From Pseudomonas sichuanensis (GTDB taxonomy: Bacteria > Pseudomonadota > Gammaproteobacteria > Pseudomonadales > Pseudomonadaceae): 64,000 nt of DNA. The translations under genes and the position numbers were made by a program. Positions 16,054-24,815 of the stretch are shown piece by piece (position 1 is the stretch's first letter; each line of letters starts with the position of its first letter). The stretch lies in the NCBI RefSeq assembly GCF_003231305.1, contig NZ_QKVM01000030.1, positions 1 through 64,000 on the forward strand, written 5' to 3'. The notes below the pieces were generated by a model. It did no database searches. It had not been told where the DNA came from and saw nothing but the letters and a program-made list of their open reading frames with translations.

Positions 16054-16465
16054 AGAACTCCACCTTGCCCCGACCTGCCTTGACAGTACTGCGCCTGGCT
16101 TTACCTTCGAGGCGGCGGGTCTTCGAGCCGAGGGTCGGCTTGGTGGGGCGGCGCTTCTTCTCGGTCTTGCCGGCAGCGATGATCAACTCGGCAAGGCGCG
16201 TCAGTGCGTCAGCGCGGTTCTGCTCCTGGGTGCGGTACTGTTGGGCCTTGATGATCAGCACGCCGTCGCCGGTGATGCGACTGTCACGCAGCGCCAGCAG
16301 CCGCTCCTTGTAAAACTCGGGCAGCGACGAGGCGGAAATGTCGAAGCGCAGGTGCACGGCGCTGGACACCTTGTTGACATTCTGCCCACCTGCGCCTTGC
16401 GCGCGGATGTATGTCAGTTCGATCTCGGCATCTGGCAGATGCACGTTATTGGAGATGGTCAGCAT
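16052..16465 (-). CDS. arfB: Alternative ribosome-rescue factor ArfB (YaeJ)
   Basis: 137 residues. It is a codon-independent release factor that hydrolyses peptidyl-tRNA on ribosomes stalled at truncated mRNA ends. The catalytic GGQ lies in RAQGAGGQNVNKVSS. The C-terminal 30 residues are strongly basic (KTEKKRRPTKPTLGSKTRRL), the tail that enters the empty mRNA channel. There is no tRNA-anticodon-reading domain, which separates it from RF1/RF2. The start chosen is ATG 16463-16465 (MLTISNN). Longer frames run into poorly conserved sequence. Confidence 0.93.
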   Translation of the reverse strand: MLTISNNVHLPDAEIELTYIRAQGAGGQNVNKVSSAVHLRFDISASSLPEFYKERLLALRDSRITGDGVLIIKAQQYRTQEQNRADALTRLAELIIAAGKTEKKRRPTKPTLGSKTRRLEGKARRSTVKAGRGKVEF

Positions 16466-16639
16466 GGCATGGCCCTTGTGATTGCCCCCCATTATCACAG
16501 CCTTCGCCGCTCGCCCACAGGACAAAACTCGCTTGACCTCGACCACACTGATCGAAACGCCCTGCTGCGCCATTGCCAATTCTGCAACCTGGAGCGTGAT
16601 CGACAGACTCGTCAGGCACCGGTAAAGACACCTTGCCCA

Positions 16640-17851
16640 TCAAGCAGCCCGCCGCACCCACCGAAACACCTGTTCCACCAGCAACAGGTTCACCAGCGCC
16701 AGGGCGATCAGACTGTACAGCACCCCATACGCCCCCAGGTGCTCGAACAGATACCCACCCACCAACGGCGTCAACGCCTGGCCAATCAGCGCCGGCCGCG
16801 ACATGCGCCCCATCAGCAGCACGTATTGCGTCGGCGGCAGCATGGCCAACGGCAACAACCCCCGCACGATGGCGCGCAGGCCATTGCCACAACCAAAGAT
16901 CAACAGGCCAATCGCCGTCGCCGCCGGGGCCAGCGTCACCAGCAGCAACCCCACCAGTACCAGGCCGGTCCACGCCAGCGCGGTCCACACCGGGTGCCGC
17001 CGGCCCACCAGGATCTGCAGCAGCCGTGACGCCACCTGGCTCGGCCCGAGCATCGCCGCCAGGCCAATGGCCGCTGCCAGCGAATGCCCCATGCCCTGGA
17101 GCACCGAAACCAGCTGCACGGCAATCGCCGTCATGATGATCGCGCCGATGGCGAATATCGTCGTCAGCAGCAGGTACAAGCGCCGGTCGATGCCCTCGCC
17201 CGCCTCGCCGGCCTGTGCCTTGCGCTCGGCAAGCTGACCACCGGGCGGCAGCACCTTCCAGTACAGCGGCGCCACCACCAGCAACAGCACCACTGCATAC
17301 AGCACACAGGCCTGGCGCCAGCCCAGCTGTTCGATCATAAGCGCCACGGTGGGCCAGGACAGCGTCGAGGCAAAACCTGCGATCAGCGTCACCCCGGTGA
17401 TCGCACGGCCCGCGCCCTCGGCGTACAGCGCACCGAGCGTGGCGAACAGCGCTTCGTACAAGCCCATGGCCATGCCCACGCCGATCACCGCCCAGGCCAG
17501 CAAAAACACCCCCAGGTTGGGGCTGGCGGCCATCAGCAACAACCCAAGCGCCACCACCGCGCCGCTGGCAGCCAACTGCGGGCGCCCGCCGTAACGGGCG
17601 ATCAGGCGGCTGGACAGCGGCGCCAACAGTGCCGAGACCAGCAGGCTCAGCGACAGCGCGCCATACACCCACTGGCTGGGCCAGCCGGTATCGCGGCTGA
17701 TCGGTGCGGCCATCACCGCCATCAGGAAGAACGAGCCGCCCCAGACCAGGATTTGCAGGACACCGAGCCAGACGATGGCGAGGTTGGAGGGAGATTTGAC
17801 GGTGGAATTCACGGTGTAGCCTGTGTTGAAACAGAGATGTTTGGCGCCCAT
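16640..17851 (-). CDS. MFS transporter
   Basis: 403 residues with about 12 hydrophobic segments and the loop signature RLIARYGGRPQL between TM2 and TM3, typical of the major facilitator superfamily. A central cytoplasmic loop (ERKAQAGEAGEGIDRR) separates two six-helix halves. The substrate is unknown. It reads like the proton-coupled anion or drug carriers rather than sugar porters. The true start may be an internal GTG (VNSTVKSPSNL) a dozen residues in. It is a single gene next to the Rhs relic. Confidence 0.82.
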   Translation of the reverse strand: MGAKHLCFNTGYTVNSTVKSPSNLAIVWLGVLQILVWGGSFFLMAVMAAPISRDTGWPSQWVYGALSLSLLVSALLAPLSSRLIARYGGRPQLAASGAVVALGLLLMAASPNLGVFLLAWAVIGVGMAMGLYEALFATLGALYAEGAGRAITGVTLIAGFASTLSWPTVALMIEQLGWRQACVLYAVVLLLVVAPLYWKVLPPGGQLAERKAQAGEAGEGIDRRLYLLLTTIFAIGAIIMTAIAVQLVSVLQGMGHSLAAAIGLAAMLGPSQVASRLLQILVGRRHPVWTALAWTGLVLVGLLLVTLAPAATAIGLLIFGCGNGLRAIVRGLLPLAMLPPTQYVLLMGRMSRPALIGQALTPLVGGYLFEHLGAYGVLYSLIALALVNLLLVEQVFRWVRRAA

Positions 17852-17906
17852 CGCGGGCTATGGGGGTGGTATCGCACCGCGGTGGGGCTGGCGCTGGGAA
17901 CGCATT

Positions 17907-18333
17907 CTAAATGTATTTGCCTCGCAGTCGGGCAATCGCTTCGAACGGCTTAGGCTTCACTTCGGTGTGCCATAGCGGATCCTGGTCGAAGTCGTACTCG
18001 CGCTGGTTCCAGTCCGGCACCTTATGCAGCCGGATCGGGCTTTTGCGTTGGGCCTGAGTCACGACCACAAAGCTGCCGGCTCATACAGATAATGCACCGT
18101 GTGCCCGGTGTCGCCTTCATCGAGAGGCGGTGAGCTTTCCCAGGCCAGGGTTTCGCCGTCCCAGCCGAACTGGGGGAGACGCAGCCGAGTTCAAGCTGAC
18201 GCCTGGCCCGTTGGAGGTGGTTCCAACCGGCGCCCGCCTCGGGGCGCTCCCAGAAATGCGCTACCGAATGTTTGTGCAGGCGCTGGCCCAAAGCGTCGAA
18301 ATTGTAGTCAGTCTTGAGCACGCCAGGAAACAC
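17907..18333 (-). pseudogene. Decayed Rhs core fragment (orphan)
   Basis: The minus strand reads RLHKHSVAHFWERPEAGAGW, then after frame changes FGWDGETLAWESSPPLDEGDTG and PIRLHKVPDWNQREYDFDQD. This aligns almost residue for residue with the last core segment of the intact Rhs protein (20485-20860). At least two frameshifts are needed, and both ends are cut: similarity stops just after the equivalent of FDAIA. It lies 1.5 kb downstream of the intact gene, the usual place for displaced Rhs ends. Confidence 0.8.
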
Positions 18334-18456
18334 TCTGCCTAGTTGTCACTCTGAGCTACCGTTCTCGAAATGGAAGTGTTATTGAGCCGCAGACAAAAAA
18401 CCCTGATTAAAAGCAGGGGGGCTTTTTATCATCTCTTATACGAAACTGCCCGTTTT

Positions 18457-18660
18457 TTACCGCCCAATCGTATACGAAAAATCCACCGGAATACTGGGCG
18501 AGCACTCCAGCCAATTAATTATTCTTATGCACAGCCCTGCATCGGAAAACGCGATAAATACGCCTGATGGAAATTTACTTTCCGGCCCCATGGAAATCCA
18601 AACAACCTTCACGCCAAACCTTTGAAACCTTATTGAATAAGTGAACATCGAATACTCCAA
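18457..18660 (-). CDS. Small hypothetical ORF in AT-rich Rhs debris
   Basis: 67 residues (MEYSMFTYSIRFQRFGVKVV...). It follows the next ORF upstream with almost no gap. Base composition is far more AT-rich than the chromosome. No family is recognised. By position it could be the remains of an immunity gene belonging to the displaced Rhs tip, but it may equally be non-coding. Confidence 0.25.
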   Translation of the reverse strand: MEYSMFTYSIRFQRFGVKVVWISMGPESKFPSGVFIAFSDAGLCIRIINWLECSPSIPVDFSYTIGR

Positions 18661-18663
18661 ACC

Positions 18664-19005
18664 TCATAGCCCGCACCGCAAAATAGCGCATATTCGAATT
18701 AACTCTTCATTACAGGACTTATCAAAGAACCCACTCTCAATAAATATAAAAATCTCAGCAAGACCACAAGACGCAAAAATTGTTTTTACCCTATTCATTT
18801 CGTTAGAGCCCTCGCTAGACTGATCGTCTACCAGACACTGACGAAGTGCATTACCGGCCTCGCTCGGGCATATGAAAATCTTGAGCACCAATGTCGAGCC
18901 ATGGCGATCATCAAACTGCGTAAATGCAATAGCGGTAAGCTCGATTTTCTTCTGATTATTCCTAGAGAGCGCATGCAGGGCATTAAGTAGAAAGAAGGCA
19001 AACAC
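18664..19005 (-). CDS. Hypothetical protein in AT-rich Rhs debris
   Basis: 113 residues with a hydrophobic start (MFAFFLLNALHAL) and no recognised domain. It lies in strongly AT-rich DNA between the Rhs immunity gene and the Rhs core relic, on the same strand. A further fragment on the same strand at about 19060-19195 reads KKKSSADLGELLWEFDDF without a start codon and looks like the end of an older toxin tip. Both are best seen as leftovers of exchanged tip/immunity cassettes. Confidence 0.3.
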   Translation of the reverse strand: MFAFFLLNALHALSRNNQKKIELTAIAFTQFDDRHGSTLVLKIFICPSEAGNALRQCLVDDQSSEGSNEMNRVKTIFASCGLAEIFIFIESGFFDKSCNEELIRICAILRCGL

Positions 19006-19009
19006 CAGA

Positions 19010-19334
19010 AGTAAGTCTGATATATTTTCTTCCTTCAGGATTTTATTTAGCTTTTTATCCTGCTGTCGCGTGAAATCAGTGGAAGCTCTTCGAAGTCATC
19101 GAATTCCCAAAGCAGTTCACCAAGGTCAGCACTTGACTTCTTCTTTATGATTTTCTTGTATATTTTAGTAGATTCATTTGCTTATTTTTTAGTCTTCCCT
19201 ATTTAGCCATTCAATTGTTTTTCTGCTGAAAGCGACGTCGCCTTACCTGATGCGAATCTGGGTGTCTTGCAGCCATTCGCGCTGGATTACTCATGCAGCG
19301 CGATACTTCTCGGGACCGCCGCTGACACCCCTAT
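19010..19334. other. AT-rich spacer with a toxin-tip-like fragment
   Basis: There is no intact gene. On the minus strand an open stretch (about 19063-19195) reads TKIYKKIIKKKSSADLGELL and ends ISRDSRIKS before a stop. It has no start codon and is preceded by a stop. Its charge pattern and place after an Rhs gene suggest the last part of a discarded C-terminal tip. Confidence 0.35.
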
Positions 19335-19808
19335 TCATTGCACGCATGCTGAGTCCCGATCAAGATTCAATCCGAGCGCCTTACATTGCTCAGCCAAGGT
19401 TTTTCTAAGGTCACGCATGAACTTTATATAGTCTGACCTGCTTATGTCCAATAGAAATAAATCCTCCCCTCCCCAGAGTCTAACTACCACACTCTCGTGG
19501 CCATCAATTTTCACAAGCCCTACAAAATCACCATCAAAACCCTCCACTCCAATAGGTAGATAGGAATTTCTTATATCCGCCTCGGCTTCTTGCACCTTGG
19601 CTTTCAGCTGATCGACAGTCATCTGTATGGGCTCGCTAACTTTTGCTCGTTCAAACAAGTCATTGAGGGCGCCATATAGAGCTCCGGCCAGCATTAGCTG
19701 ACCATAGTCACCGACTGTCACATCGCCGAAAATTAAACAGCATTGCGTGAAGCAAACACTTCCATCATCGGATTTGAATGTGTCAATTTTGGCCTTGAGT
19801 TCAACCAT
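19335..19808 (-). CDS. Probable immunity protein for the Rhs toxin tip
   Basis: 157 residues, acidic, without a signal peptide or clear membrane span (MVELKAKIDTFKSDDGSVCF...). Its ATG (19806-19808) lies just before the rhs stop codon (19801-19803), so the two reading frames overlap by 8 bases and are likely translationally coupled. The position directly after an Rhs tip and its low GC are the classic marks of a cognate immunity gene. No named Imm family was recognised, so the function is inferred from context. Confidence 0.65.
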   Translation of the reverse strand: MVELKAKIDTFKSDDGSVCFTQCCLIFGDVTVGDYGQLMLAGALYGALNDLFERAKVSEPIQMTVDQLKAKVQEAEADIRNSYLPIGVEGFDGDFVGLVKIDGHESVVVRLWGGEDLFLLDISRSDYIKFMRDLRKTLAEQCKALGLNLDRDSACVQ

Positions 19809-22800
19809 TTTTCTTAATTCCGCATATGCAGTCTTTTTTCATACCTGCAAATCTCCGATCAACCTCTGGAGGTGGTTTGACTCCTCGGTTTTGAACCGAA
19901 TCTCCGTTCCAGTGAACCTTTCCATCATTGCTGTTGCCGAATCGATGGATAACGCCTTTTTCATCCATGGCGTACCAATGAAGCCCATCCTTGTCAGGGA
20001 TCGCTTTTTTATAAAGGTCTTCCGCATTTTTTGGAATTATGGAGGTCTTGCCCCCGCCACCTCGGAACTTACCGGACGCTGGATTATGATGCCCGGGATC
20101 TTCATATGTCGGTTTCGGTCCATGGTAGCGTCCTGCTTTCGGCTGGCGAGCCAATCCCAGAGGATCAATCCACTCTATAGCATTAGGTGCATAGACGAAT
20201 AGGTTCAATCCACCGGTATAGCTGATTGGATCTTTGCTAATGAACCTTCCCGCGACTGCGTCGTAATAGCGATGCCGGTTGTAGTGCAGCCCCGTCTCAT
20301 GATCATGGTACTGCCCCTGGAAACGCAGCGGGTTGCCCAGGCCATGCTGTTTGGCCCACGCCGAGCGCTCCTCACGCACTTCGCCCCAGGCCTTGTACTG
20401 TCCCGTCCAAGCGACATTGCCCTGCTCGTCGGTGAGTTCCATCGGTGTGCCGAGGTGATCGCACTGGTACCAGGCAATAGCGTCAAACGCCTGTGGTTTC
20501 ACCTCGGTGTGCCACAACGGATCCTGATCGAAGTCATACTCGCGCTGACTCCAGTCCGGCACCTTGTGCAGCCGGATCGGGCTCTTGCGTAGCGCCTGAG
20601 CCACCGGCACGAAGCTGTCCGGCTCATACAGGTAATGCACGGTGCGGCCCGTGTCGCCTTCATCACGCGGCGGTGAGCTCTCCCATGCCAGGGTGTCGCC
20701 ATCCCAACCGAACAAGGTAAAGCCACAGTCGAGTTCGCGCTGACGCTTGGCCCGCTGCAGCTGGTTCCAACCGGTGCCCGCCTCGGGGCGATCCCAGAAA
20801 TGCGCCACCGAATGCTTGTGCAGGCGACGGCCCAGGGCGTCGTAGCTGTAGTCGACCTTGAGCTTGTCGTCGTTGTAGCTGGCCAGCCGGTCGAACAGGT
20901 CCCAGGTGAAGTGGGCATGGGCACCGTTGTGCAGGCGGTGGATCAGGTTGCCGCGTTCGTCGTATTTGTAGTGGGTCCCGGCGTACTCGCGCAACAGGTT
21001 GTCCATCAGCTTGTTGCGACGCGGGTCCGCTTCCAGAGGCCGGTTCAGCTCCTGGGTTTTCTGATCCAGCAGGTTACCCGCCGGGTCGAAGGCGAAAGTC
21101 TCCACGCCAAGACGGCTAGTGGCCTGCAACAGGCGGCCGACCGGGTCGTACTGGTACTCCAACGGACCACGACGGCTGTCGTGGATATTGGTCAACTGGC
21201 CGGCGCCGTCGTAGCGGTACTGACGCTTGAGCAACGTGGACTGGCCGTCATGGCTGCCCAGCAGTTGCTCTTGCAAACGACCGGCCGGGTCCCAAGCCTG
21301 GGTTTGCATCAGCTTGTTGCCCTGATGCCGCACCACCTCGCGGTGCAGGTCATCGCGCTCGTAGGCCAGCATTTCGTGCTGGTCGAGGGTCATGCCGAGC
21401 AGGTGGCCGCTGCCGTAGGTCAGCCAGCTGACCTTGTGACCATCCGGGCGGATGGTGGCGGTGCGCTGGTTGAGCGCGTCGTACTCGTGCTGCCACACCG
21501 CAACCATCGGCGTGCCGGTGGCCAAGTAGTGTTGGTGCTCGCGGGTCAGGTTGCCCGCCTCGTCGAAGAACCATTGCAGCTTGCTGGCAGCGTTCACCGC
21601 TTGAACCAGTTGCCCATTGCCGTCGTAGGCAAAGGTTTCGCTCTGGCTTTGATCGCCCAGGCGGGCCGTACGCTCACTCAATCGGCCCATGGGGTCGAAG
21701 GTCAGTTCGATACGGCGCTGGCCAACCTGAGTCGAGGCGAGGCGGCCGCCGTGCGGGTCGTACTGGTAACGGGTGACCAGGCCTTCGAAGCCGGTCTCTT
21801 GCAGCAGCCGGCCCACCGGGTCGTAGAGGAAAGTGGCCTTGCTCGCGTTCTCGTTTTCCAACCCGATCAAGCGGCCGAGCTTGTCCCAGCGATAACGCAA
21901 GGTGTGCTCGTTGGCATCGACACGTTCACTCAGCAGGCCGACAGCGTTGTAAGTCCAGGTGGTGCAGCGATCAAGCGCATCGACATGGGCCAACAGGCGG
22001 CCTTCGGCATCGTAGTGGAAGCGCTCTTCAGTCTTGTCGGGATGAGTGACCTTGGCCAGTTGCCCGGTTTGGTACTCGTAGGCGGTCGTGTGGCCCGCCG
22101 CATCGGTGAAGTCGATCAGTTGGCCGAAGGCGTTGTAGGTCCACTGGCTGCGCTTACCCGAGCAGTCGGTGTACTCAAGCAACTGCCCGGCGTCGTTGTA
22201 GGCGAGTGTCTTTTCGTTGCCCAGCGCATCCTTGATCGCCTTGACCAACCCGGCCGGGGTGTAGGCGAACTCAGTCTTGTTGCCCAGCGGGTCGACGCTT
22301 TCGACCAGGTTGCCGCGCTCGTCATAGTCGCGTAGCCACAAGCCACCCTCGGCATCGCGCAGTTTGATCGGCTGGTCGTGATCGTCGTAGGCGTAGTGCA
22401 CCGTGCTGTGGTCGGCGCGGATGTGCTGCAGCAGGTTGCTGCGCTCATCGTAGGTGTAGCGGTCCTGGCTGCCGTCGGGGTGGACGTGGCGGATGACGTT
22501 CTTGCGCGGGTCGCGGAACAGCCATTCCTCGCGGCCGTCCGGGTGGATCAGGCGGTAGGTGTAGCCCAGGGCGTCGTAGTAGTGCCAGGTCTGCTGGCCG
22601 TGGGCGTCGGTGACACAGGTCAGGCGGATGTTCGGGTCCCAGGCCAGGCGGGTCTCGAAGCTGCCGTCGTCGGCCCATTCATGGATGGCCTTGGCGTGCG
22701 GGCCGATGCCGTCCCATTCGAGGTTGATGCCGCGCCCGGTGCGGTCGGTGTAGCGGGTCAGCAGATGGTGCTGGTATTGATACTGCCAAGCAGCGCCGTG

Positions 22801-24459
22801 CTCGTCCTGGGCGGCGATCAGGTCGCCGTGGGTGTCGTAGTGGTAGGCGCACAGCTGGCGCAGCGGCGTGCCATCGAGCACCTGCCACAGGCCCTGGATA
22901 TGCCCATGGTCGTCGAGCAGGGTGCCCAATTGCAGATGGACTTTTTCGGGATCGTTGTCGGAGTAGGTGTTGATATCCGACAGCACCGGCCGGCCATTGA
23001 ACCGGTGCTCGTAGTGCAGCATTGCCCCGGCGCCGCTGCGCAGCTGGATATGCGTCAGGTAGAAGCGGTCACCCTCGCGGGCATAGGTTTCGCGGCGGTC
23101 CAGGCCTCGCAGCAACATCAATTGCTGCTCGGCGGTGCGCACCAGGCTGAAGTACTCGATCGGGTCATGGTGCGGGTTGCCGACCTTGGGCAGCGGGTAG
23201 TCGTGGCTGCGGCCGTCGCTATCGTGGAACACCACACCCTTTTCCACGACATCGATGCAGGTGGTGAACTCGGTGATCCAGCGGGCGCCGAGGCTGCCGT
23301 CATCCAGCTTGGCCAGCCGCGAGTTGTACACCCGTGTCCAATTGACCGGGAACGGCCCAGGCAGACTGAAATCCTGGTGGGCCAGCGTCTCGTCGCCAAG
23401 CACGTGGCCAATGCTGAACCCGGTGCAGGCGCAGGGGCCGTTCTTCTCGGGCTTGGGCTGCTTGTTGGCGCGGCCCTGGCGGCGGGCAACTTCGGTCGGC
23501 CCTTCGCTGCGGATCAGCCTGGCTTGCGCAGTGGCGTTGGGTTTGAGGTTGATCGCCACTCGGCGGCTTGGCGGATGGGCCTGCACAGTCTGCAGCAGCT
23601 GGGTCAACAGCCAGGCGATGCTGTGCGGCCGTTCGGCCTGACCGAGGGCAGCCAGCTGCTTGGGCACGGCTTCGGCCAAGCGTTCAAGGGTGGCGATCAG
23701 TGGCTTGAACAAGGCCTCGAGCTCGCCGCTGAAATGCCCGGCGACGCTGTTGTAGGCCTGTTTGAAGGTGCCTTCGGCGGCGTTGCCCAACGCCGCCAGG
23801 GCCAGCAACCAGGCATCCGCTTCCAGCGCCGAGTCGTACAGGGCCACCTGGGCCAGTTGCTGGCGGGCCGTGCGCCGGCTGGCCTGGACGTCCAGCCGAC
23901 CCTTGGCGAGGTCGTCGAGGGCGCGGGCCAACTGGCGAAGCAGCGCCTGGGCGAGGTCACTGGCCTGGGCGAGCATTTCTGGCAAGTGCTGCAGCGCCCC
24001 GCTGACGAAGTTATCCAGCTCGCCGCGGATGCTGGCGTGCAGGTGGCCTTCGAGGATTTCCAGCAGCACTGCGTCGAGGCGCGCGCCAGGGCGGCGGCGC
24101 AGGGTCTGGCGGGTCAGTTGCAGCACCGGGCGCAACACCCGGCGGGGGATGGCCATGCCCGGCGGGAAGGGCACCACGCCAATCAGGTTGATACCCAGGC
24201 TGGCCCACAGCAGCGGGTCGCTGCCAGGGTGCTCGACCAACTCGATGAGGTCAGCCAGCACATCCACCGCGGCCAGGGCGTTGGCAACGATAGGGGTGTT
24301 TTCACCGAGGTTGCGCAGGGTCTGCAAGTCGAGGAGGCCGCCGCTGATGCCGTGCAGCCAGTCGTTGACAGCAGCGGCGGCGAGGCCGAGGTCCTCGCTG
24401 AGCAAGGTTTCGAGAGGGGCAATGGCGAGCTCGACGTCGTGCTCGGTGAGGGTGGTCAT
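19801..24459 (-). CDS. Rhs repeat protein with C-terminal polymorphic toxin tip
   Basis: 1552 residues from ATG 24457-24459 (MTTLTEHDVELA), which has AGGAAGG 9 bases upstream. Residues 1-330 are helical with a hydrophobic stretch (LLWASLGINLIGVVPFPPG). No PAAR motif was seen. A DUF6531-like entry (DETLAHQDFSLPGPFPVNWT) follows, then about 900 residues of YD repeats (GxxxxYxYDxxGR/NL). The Rhs core ends at DPLGL, encoded near 20155. The last ~115 residues (RYHGPKPTYEDPGHH through CICGIKKNG) are the variable tip, expected to be released as a toxin. They contain RGGGGKTSIIPKNAEDLYKK and a late Cys pair. The core is GC-rich and the tip AT-rich, showing tip exchange. No vgrG or T6SS gene is nearby. 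The tip's activity is not recognised. Confidence 0.88.
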   Translation of the reverse strand: MTTLTEHDVELAIAPLETLLSEDLGLAAAAVNDWLHGISGGLLDLQTLRNLGENTPIVANALAAVDVLADLIELVEHPGSDPLLWASLGINLIGVVPFPPGMAIPRRVLRPVLQLTRQTLRRRPGARLDAVLLEILEGHLHASIRGELDNFVSGALQHLPEMLAQASDLAQALLRQLARALDDLAKGRLDVQASRRTARQQLAQVALYDSALEADAWLLALAALGNAAEGTFKQAYNSVAGHFSGELEALFKPLIATLERLAEAVPKQLAALGQAERPHSIAWLLTQLLQTVQAHPPSRRVAINLKPNATAQARLIRSEGPTEVARRQGRANKQPKPEKNGPCACTGFSIGHVLGDETLAHQDFSLPGPFPVNWTRVYNSRLAKLDDGSLGARWITEFTTCIDVVEKGVVFHDSDGRSHDYPLPKVGNPHHDPIEYFSLVRTAEQQLMLLRGLDRRETYAREGDRFYLTHIQLRSGAGAMLHYEHRFNGRPVLSDINTYSDNDPEKVHLQLGTLLDDHGHIQGLWQVLDGTPLRQLCAYHYDTHGDLIAAQDEHGAAWQYQYQHHLLTRYTDRTGRGINLEWDGIGPHAKAIHEWADDGSFETRLAWDPNIRLTCVTDAHGQQTWHYYDALGYTYRLIHPDGREEWLFRDPRKNVIRHVHPDGSQDRYTYDERSNLLQHIRADHSTVHYAYDDHDQPIKLRDAEGGLWLRDYDERGNLVESVDPLGNKTEFAYTPAGLVKAIKDALGNEKTLAYNDAGQLLEYTDCSGKRSQWTYNAFGQLIDFTDAAGHTTAYEYQTGQLAKVTHPDKTEERFHYDAEGRLLAHVDALDRCTTWTYNAVGLLSERVDANEHTLRYRWDKLGRLIGLENENASKATFLYDPVGRLLQETGFEGLVTRYQYDPHGGRLASTQVGQRRIELTFDPMGRLSERTARLGDQSQSETFAYDGNGQLVQAVNAASKLQWFFDEAGNLTREHQHYLATGTPMVAVWQHEYDALNQRTATIRPDGHKVSWLTYGSGHLLGMTLDQHEMLAYERDDLHREVVRHQGNKLMQTQAWDPAGRLQEQLLGSHDGQSTLLKRQYRYDGAGQLTNIHDSRRGPLEYQYDPVGRLLQATSRLGVETFAFDPAGNLLDQKTQELNRPLEADPRRNKLMDNLLREYAGTHYKYDERGNLIHRLHNGAHAHFTWDLFDRLASYNDDKLKVDYSYDALGRRLHKHSVAHFWDRPEAGTGWNQLQRAKRQRELDCGFTLFGWDGDTLAWESSPPRDEGDTGRTVHYLYEPDSFVPVAQALRKSPIRLHKVPDWSQREYDFDQDPLWHTEVKPQAFDAIAWYQCDHLGTPMELTDEQGNVAWTGQYKAWGEVREERSAWAKQHGLGNPLRFQGQYHDHETGLHYNRHRYYDAVAGRFISKDPISYTGGLNLFVYAPNAIEWIDPLGLARQPKAGRYHGPKPTYEDPGHHNPASGKFRGGGGKTSIIPKNAEDLYKKAIPDKDGLHWYAMDEKGVIHRFGNSNDGKVHWNGDSVQNRGVKPPPEVDRRFAGMKKDCICGIKKNG

Positions 24460-24815
24460 GGGGCTAGCCTTCCTGGCCATGGCTTGGGAAGGCGAAATGA
24501 TGGTGAGGAGATAGCCCCCCTGTATGTCGGGGCGCACCGCGGCATCGACAGGAAAGGGATGAGCTAGCGGTACGGTAAATCTTGCGAAATGACCCGTTGA
24601 TCAAACAGGGTGTTCATTGCCGCAAGGACTAACGGTTGTCCGACACTTCGGCATGACCCGAATCGATGGCTCGATGCGCCTGACCATGCGCCATCATCGA
24701 TACCACCACCGCTCATATCATTGCCCGTGATAATAACCTTCGCTGCGTTCGATTCGTGCGTCGTACGCAACACACTCACACTCCGCCCACTACTAATACA
24801 TTGGCGGAGTTCTCC
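24460..24815. other. Divergent intergenic region between rhs and mexE
   Basis: No gene was seen in these 356 bases. The region should hold the promoters of both the rhs gene and the efflux operon. ATCATCGATACCACC near 24691 and the AT-rich stretch 24720-24735 are possible regulator sites. However, no exact MexT box and no mexT gene could be identified. A hairpin at its right end covers the mexE ribosome-binding site. Confidence 0.4.
24781..24809 (+). promoter_or_regulatory. Leader hairpin covering the mexE Shine-Dalgarno
   Basis: CTCCGCC (24781-24787) pairs perfectly with GGCGGAG (24803-24809) across a 15-base AT-rich loop. The second arm contains the GGAG that sits 6 bases before the ATG at 24816. 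If folded, the ribosome-binding site is hidden. Confidence 0.5.

Noticed and set aside
22378..24567. 729-residue plus-strand frame opposite the Rhs gene
   Set aside because: It is antisense to YD repeats. Its regular composition comes from the repeats on the other strand.
24661..24740. MexT nod-box upstream of mexE
   Set aside because: ATCATCGAT-like pieces occur, but the full spaced motif does not match, so no site is claimed.
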